Assembly: GCA_012845835.1 (NCBI GenBank)
Contig: JABAKD010000011.1
Coordinates: 6,200,381 to 6,264,380, forward strand
Source of the DNA: Undaria pinnatifida
Taxonomy: Eukaryota > Sar > Phaeophyceae > Laminariales > Alariaceae
Length of the DNA stretch: 64,000 bases
Direction of reading: 5' to 3'
The position numbers and the translations under genes were made by a program. Numbering within the stretch: the first letter of the stretch is position 1; each line of letters starts with the position of its first letter. Below, piece by piece: positions 63,421 through 64,000 of this stretch. Under the pieces are notes generated by a model that searched no databases, had not been told where the DNA came from, and worked only from the letters and a program-made list of their open reading frames with translations.

Positions 63421-64000
63421 ACATATGAATGGCATCATTATTTTTTTGGTAGCCATGCGACAATCGCAGAACATTTAACGAAAACAGACACTCGCGACAG
63501 ACCCACTTCAAAATTAGAAAAGTATGTAATTTTGTTGCTGGAAACAGTTTTCAACGGGTTCTCAACGATTCGCAGGGGGATCTATCTATCTCTCCGCGAC
63601 GTCGTTTCTTACCCCTCTTCTGTACTACTGGTATTCCTCTTCTCGAACTTTCGAGAAGAAACAAACGTGGTTCCAGGGCAATGAAAAAAAAAATCCGTGG
63701 TTTTCCAAAAAATACTATTCCTTCGTTTTCGAATAAATGAAAACGAGTTTCCGTGGTGGCGGACAAAAAAAGTGGGTTTCCCCCCCAAAAATCCTCTGCT
63801 TAAGTCCCCAGCAGTTATGTTGCTGTAAAGCCGGCACAGCAGTTCTAGAGATAATTGAAAGTGGGACAAAGCCCGAGTCGTATCGAAACGCCAAGGTACT
63901 ACGTATGAAAAATGAATCTCAACAGAGAAACGAAACAGCGAAAAACGAGAAAATAAAAAAACAACGCAGACGATTACAACACCAACAACAACAACAACAA
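63421..64000. other. No supported gene; ends in a CAA microsatellite
   Basis: ACCAACAACAACAACAACAA at the very end could be the tail of another SINE-F whose body lies outside the window. Confidence 0.4.

Overview
This is a gene-poor, very repeat-rich stretch of a eukaryotic nuclear genome. Everything I can defend as protein-coding is split by GT-AG introns and there are no bacterial-style operons. There is an interstitial TTAGGG-type array, and most of the rest is short interspersed elements, MITEs, tandem duplications and microsatellites. Balanced base composition, CAG/GTT microsatellites, large introns and TTAGGG repeats would fit a photosynthetic stramenopile such as a brown alga, but no marker here proves this.

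Genes, minus strand. A DEAD-box RNA helicase-like gene (closest in my judgement to the DDX20/Gemin3 group) starts at 28838. Exon 1 is 28838-28695, exon 2 is 28175-27924, and exon 3 is about 4523-4300. The exons join in frame and match the family's spacing exactly, which implies an intron of about 23.4 kb. All the ATPase motifs I can see are degenerate (Walker A Lys replaced by Thr, DEAD replaced by ESAD). The left edge (959-1) holds another long minus-strand exon rich in Ser/Gly/Ala. It could be a later exon of the same gene or a different gene.

Genes, plus strand. A METTL21/Methyltransf_16-type SAM-dependent protein methyltransferase has two exons (54269-54385 and 59472-59573) joined in phase 0 across a 5.1-kb intron. 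Its remaining exons lie beyond the window.

Mobile elements. A disabled non-LTR retrotransposon reverse transcriptase occupies 33515-31898 (minus), and two further fragments of its C-terminal region sit at 16.5 kb and 36.1 kb. I recognise at least six SINE-like families, named A-F here; two have clear tRNA-like promoter boxes (A and E). There are also four inverted-repeat DNA-element families: a TTAA-flanked ~90-bp MITE with roughly 18 copies, a ~290-700-bp element with GACGCGTGCTACGATAGAGG ends, a TA-flanked MITE with 29-bp perfect ends, and a 905-bp foldback element. Several are nested, giving natural filled and empty insertion sites.

Layout: 0-1 kb unknown exon; 1-4.3 kb MITEs and SINEs; 4.3-4.5 kb helicase exon 3; 4.5-27.9 kb giant intron with repeats and a few weak exon candidates; 27.9-28.8 kb helicase exons 1-2; 28.8-36 kb upstream region, retrotransposon, interstitial telomere; 36-54 kb almost pure DNA-element and SINE territory; 54-60 kb methyltransferase; 60-64 kb repeats.
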